Of a stretch of DNA of 30,333 nt, positions 27,557 to 30,333 are shown piece after piece. The stretch is from a virus, in the IMG/VR virus record IMGVR_UViG_3300049218_000141, positions 1 through 30,333 of that record. One strand, written 5' to 3'. Numbering within the stretch: the first letter of the stretch is position 1; each line of letters starts with the position of its first letter. The notes beneath the pieces were generated by a model that saw nothing but the letters and a program-made list of their open reading frames with translations, did not search any database and was not told the origin of the DNA. The position numbers were made by a program, and so were the translations under genes.

Positions 27557-28519
27557 TCAGCTGGCGCTTCCCGAAACGATCCCCGACAGCCGTTCCCAGG
27601 TCACATCGACATGACGCGCGGTGAGCTCCTCGCCGGTGCCCGTTGCAAGCAGGCGGGCCATGCGCAGCGTCTTGTTCATGGACCGTAGCGCGCCGCCCTT
27701 GCCGGCGATCGTCGCCAGGCGCCCGCGCACGGCGGAGTCCTCAACCTGAGCGGCGTCCAGCACCGCCTCGATATCGCGCTTGAACGGGCGCGCGACCGAT
27801 ACGCGGATGCCGACGCGCGAATACAGCTGCGCGAACTCGGCCTTGCGGCCGCCGCCATCGATCCGGCTCCAAAGCCGTTGCGTGCCCGCGAAGGCGAGGC
27901 CGACGCCGGCGGCGTCCTGAATGGCGCGCAGCTGCTCGATCGCGGCGGTCGCGAGATGATTGGCCTCGTCGATGATGATGAGGCCTTTGGTGTCCGTCAG
28001 CCGCTTGATGATGGCGCGGGAGCGGCGCCGCGCGACCGTCTCCGGCGCCCCAACCTCTTCGCTCAGGCAGTCCAGCATCGCCGCTGGCGAGGCGAGAGAC
28101 GGGTCCGCCGTGATCAGCCAAACATTCGGACGCGTGGCCTTGTAGCGGCGGCAGGCAGTGCTCTTGCCGACACCGGCGCCCCCGATCAGCACGGCGATAT
28201 CGGGCACCATCTGCGCCTGCTCAAGCGCCGCGATGAACAGGTCCTGGGTATGCGTGATCGTCTCGGGCACATCGGGCGGCAGGGACAGCCGCGCCTTCGC
28301 CATCGACTCGCGCGCGTCCAGCCAGGTGGATACCTTGATCGCGACACTTTCATTGTCGCCCGCATATTTGCCGGCCAGCCAAGCCGCGAAGGTGCTGTCG
28401 CCGACGCCGATTTCCTTCGCCAGCGACACGACGGTCCGTTTTTCGGTTTTGACGATCAACCGGACCCGGGCGCGCGTGGCGTCCACGAGATCCGGCGGAA
28501 CTTCTTCGATATCAGCCAT
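27557..28519 (-). CDS. B: transposition target-capture ATPase, MuB-like
   Basis: Predicted 320-residue AAA+ ATPase like MuB, which binds target DNA, stimulates the transposase and gives target immunity. Residues 10-60 hold an N-terminal helix-turn-helix (VSLAKEIGVGDSTFAAWLAG). Walker A is GGAGVGKST (113-121) and Walker B is GLIIIDEANHL (179-189). The sensor region follows with GVGLAFAGTQRLWSRID. The start at 28519 has a clear AAAGGAA ribosome site; an upstream ATG at 28549 would overlap the A stop and is less likely. Confidence 0.93.
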   Translation of the reverse strand: MADIEEVPPDLVDATRARVRLIVKTEKRTVVSLAKEIGVGDSTFAAWLAGKYAGDNESVAIKVSTWLDARESMAKARLSLPPDVPETITHTQDLFIAALEQAQMVPDIAVLIGGAGVGKSTACRRYKATRPNVWLITADPSLASPAAMLDCLSEEVGAPETVARRRSRAIIKRLTDTKGLIIIDEANHLATAAIEQLRAIQDAAGVGLAFAGTQRLWSRIDGGGRKAEFAQLYSRVGIRVSVARPFKRDIEAVLDAAQVEDSAVRGRLATIAGKGGALRSMNKTLRMARLLATGTGEELTARHVDVTWERLSGIVSGSAS

Positions 28520-28545
28520 GGGATTCCTTTTATTGTTGCGCGATC

Positions 28546-30333
28546 TCAACTTCCGTCCGTCGGAACGGCGCGGAGTCTGCCCATCGCTCTCAGGTATTTT
28601 TCGTCGAAATCGCTCACCTCGGCCGACAGGCCGGGCTCGACTGCCGGCTTGGGCCTGAGCGCCAGGTTGCCGAAGACCGGCCGCAGCACTTTGGGCTCGG
28701 GCATCTGGTCGCCCTCGGCCTTCTCGGCGCGCGCCGTCAGGGCCGTGACCTCGGCGAGACCCATCTTCCGCTCGGCGGAAAGCGCCGCCTTGGTCGCCTT
28801 CAGGAATGCACCGCGATTCTGGGCATGCGCGCGGGCGGCGTCGGTGTCGTTGAAGCCGACGGCCTCGATCAACTTGGCGTCGCAGAGATAGGTCCCGTCC
28901 TGCAGGAAGATAGCCAGATCCTGCTTCAGGTTCTGCGGGTCGAACCGCATGGTCACCTTTTCACCACGGTGCGCCATCAGCGCCTCGTGCCAGAACCGGT
29001 TCCCGAACAGATGGAGGGTGCCGTCCTGCCGGCGCACCTGCACCGATTCCGCGGCCAGCAGACAAAGGCGCTGCTGCTCCAAGCTCGGACGCCGGATCAG
29101 CGCCTGCTCATAGCTCTCGCGGAACGTCTCCAGGAAGCTGCGACCGGCGGCGGTCTTCGACTTGCGGCCTGAGCGGCAGTTCCATTTGGCGATCTCATCG
29201 CCGACGATCCGGTCGAATTCATCGAAGGGCACGGCCTTGGTGCCGTAATCCTCCGGCTTGGCCATCGGCGAATTCCCGCAATAGGCGCCCTGAAAGGCCG
29301 GGTGCTTCGCAATGTCCCGCGCGAAATCGCCGAAGCTGCGCTCGATCGGCTTGCTCTGCCCGGCGTAGGGCGTCGTCCAGTGGATGTTGACGCCGAGCAG
29401 GGTGATGATGCCAAGGGGCTCATCATCCCGGATCTTGAACCGATAGCGGTTCTTCGTTCTTCCGGTCAGCCACTTACTGGCAAAGGCGCGGCCGTTGTCG
29501 AGATAGCAATGATCGGGGATGCCAAACTTGGTGATCATGTCGCCGAAGGCGAGGCGGATCGTGTCCTTGTTCTCGCTCCGGTCGTGGCGCCAGCACAGGA
29601 TCATCCCCGAATAGAGATCCTGGAAGGCGATCGTCAGCGGGCGTCCCACGGTGCCATCCGGCCAGCGCACGAAGACATCCCACTTGTGACCGTCTGTGTT
29701 CACCGCCTCCATGGCTTCGAAGATCGAGCGGTCCCGCTCCTGCGCCGGGAACATCTTCTTCGCGGCGTCCTGGCCTTGCCGCGCCATCACGTTCACCTGC
29801 AACGGAATGGCGGCCAGCCGGCGCTTCAGCGTGCTGCGGGAGGGCAGCGTCCAGCCCTTTTCCTTGGCGGCCTCGACCAGGCGCCGATAGCAGCTCTCGA
29901 AGCTCGGCTGAGCGAGGCGCAGATAGTCCGCGCGCAGCATGTTCCATGCCTCGTCCGAGACCGCTGCGACCGGCTTCGCACCGCCGCGCGCCAGCGGAGT
30001 GACAGCCGGCAGGCGGTCAGAACGCGCCACGCCGCCCGTCAGGGACTTCCAGGCCCATATCGTGGATGGGCTGACGTTGAACTCCCGTGCGGCCATAGCA
30101 ACGGCCCCAGAGGCGCCTAATTCCGGCGTGAGCGCCTCGACCTTGGCGATGGCCTCCAGCCGGATGGCGGCGCGCTTTTTCCGTGTCTCCGGCTGCTGAT
30201 CGTACCAAGACCATCGGTCCGCCGCCTGGGTGGGCTGTAGCGCGACAATCTGGGTGGTTATTGCGCGACAATCAGGATGGTGGTTCGGCTGCGCTTGGAT
30301 GGGATGATTGTCGCGCCAGATTGTCGCTGGCAA
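28546..30333 (-). CDS. A: DDE transposase, MuA-like (N-terminus beyond the window)
   Basis: The frame is open to the window edge; 595 codons are visible, and the true start may lie to the right. Numbering from the edge, a helix-turn-helix (about 76-98, REFNVSPSTIWAWK) follows a WSWYDQQPE stretch. The DDE core has Asp214 (AVNTDGHKWDVFVRW), Asp279 (CYLDNGRAFASKWLTGR) and Glu331 (GQSKPIERSFGD), matching MuA spacing and context. A beta-barrel/C-terminal part follows (VTMRFDPQNLKQDLAIFL). It catalyses strand transfer for integration and replication. MuB follows after 26 bases. The N-terminal coding region contains the GACAATC repeats. Confidence 0.95.
   Translation of the reverse strand: MPATIWRDNHPIQAQPNHHPDCRAITTQIVALQPTQAADRWSWYDQQPETRKKRAAIRLEAIAKVEALTPELGASGAVAMAAREFNVSPSTIWAWKSLTGGVARSDRLPAVTPLARGGAKPVAAVSDEAWNMLRADYLRLAQPSFESCYRRLVEAAKEKGWTLPSRSTLKRRLAAIPLQVNVMARQGQDAAKKMFPAQERDRSIFEAMEAVNTDGHKWDVFVRWPDGTVGRPLTIAFQDLYSGMILCWRHDRSENKDTIRLAFGDMITKFGIPDHCYLDNGRAFASKWLTGRTKNRYRFKIRDDEPLGIITLLGVNIHWTTPYAGQSKPIERSFGDFARDIAKHPAFQGAYCGNSPMAKPEDYGTKAVPFDEFDRIVGDEIAKWNCRSGRKSKTAAGRSFLETFRESYEQALIRRPSLEQQRLCLLAAESVQVRRQDGTLHLFGNRFWHEALMAHRGEKVTMRFDPQNLKQDLAIFLQDGTYLCDAKLIEAVGFNDTDAARAHAQNRGAFLKATKAALSAERKMGLAEVTALTARAEKAEGDQMPEPKVLRPVFGNLALRPKPAVEPGLSAEVSDFDEKYLRAMGRLRAVPTDGS
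30240..30327. repeat. four GCGACAATC repeats at the transposase N-terminus
   Basis: GCGCGACAATC occurs at 30240-30250 and 30263-30273 in the same direction, and its inverse at 30306-30316; a shorter GATTGTCGC lies at 30319-30327. The first two form 23-bp near-tandem units sharing 19 of 23 positions. Such clusters are typical of protein-binding sites: transposase end sites, internal enhancer, or repressor operators. The 23-base period is not a multiple of three, so it is not a protein repeat. Confidence 0.6.

Noticed and set aside
30240-30333. Prophage terminus (att end) at the right window edge
   Set aside because: The transposase frame continues to the edge and no host-type sequence or terminal dinucleotide context can be confirmed.
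1-30333. CRISPR arrays, rRNA genes, tRNA genes, insertion sequences
   Set aside because: No regularly spaced repeats, no RNA-gene motifs and no second transposase were seen.

Overview
The window is most of a Mu-like (transposable, contractile-tailed) prophage, seen in reverse. Every convincing gene but one lies on the minus strand, so the phage map runs from high to low coordinates: transposition and early genes at about 30.3-23.6 kb, then lysis, packaging, head, tail and baseplate, ending with a short tail-fibre-type protein near base 79. The host is probably a high-GC alphaproteobacterium. The GC-rich codon use and a GcrA-type protein (a regulator family of alphaproteobacteria) point that way; the genus cannot be told from this sequence.

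Early region (30333-23633): a MuA-type DDE transposase (N-terminus beyond the window), a MuB-type ATPase, an MT-A70 adenine methyltransferase, small unknown ORFs coupled by ATGA/TGATG overlaps, a DUF3164 protein, a GcrA-like regulator with two helix-turn-helix units, GemA (Mu gp16) and one Mor/C-family activator. No repressor, Ner, Gam, second activator (C) or Mom is seen; repressor and Ner may lie beyond the right edge.

Late region: (i) lysozyme, two small lysis-region proteins, DUF2730 (gp25), gp26-like, DUF3486 (gp27), large terminase (gp28), small Cys-rich proteins, portal (gp29), head morphogenesis protein (gp30/F) with an extra C-terminal domain that may be a nuclease, and gpG; (ii) protease I with nested scaffold Z, a small head protein, major capsid protein T, gp35-38-like proteins, sheath L, tube M, the frameshifted tail chaperone pair, tape measure, N, P and the gp45 spike; (iii) gp46, gp47, gp48 and the fibre protein.

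The main finding links these blocks. An identical 16-bp perfect palindrome, GCTGTTGCGCAACAGC, occurs three times, each time 34-38 bases before the first gene of a late block (lysozyme, protease I, gp46). It is followed at 22-23 bp by a CAnnnT hexamer. The layout matches Mu late promoters Plys, PI and PP, and the only Mor/C-type activator gene lies just upstream of the first copy. I infer that this one protein drives all late transcription through the palindrome.

Other notable items are a T TTT TTG slippery heptamer in the tail chaperone gene, an internal start with a strong ribosome binding site for the scaffold, a 95-base nested inverted-repeat element between F and G, GCGACAATC repeats at the transposase N-terminus, and a methyltransferase encoded together with GcrA.
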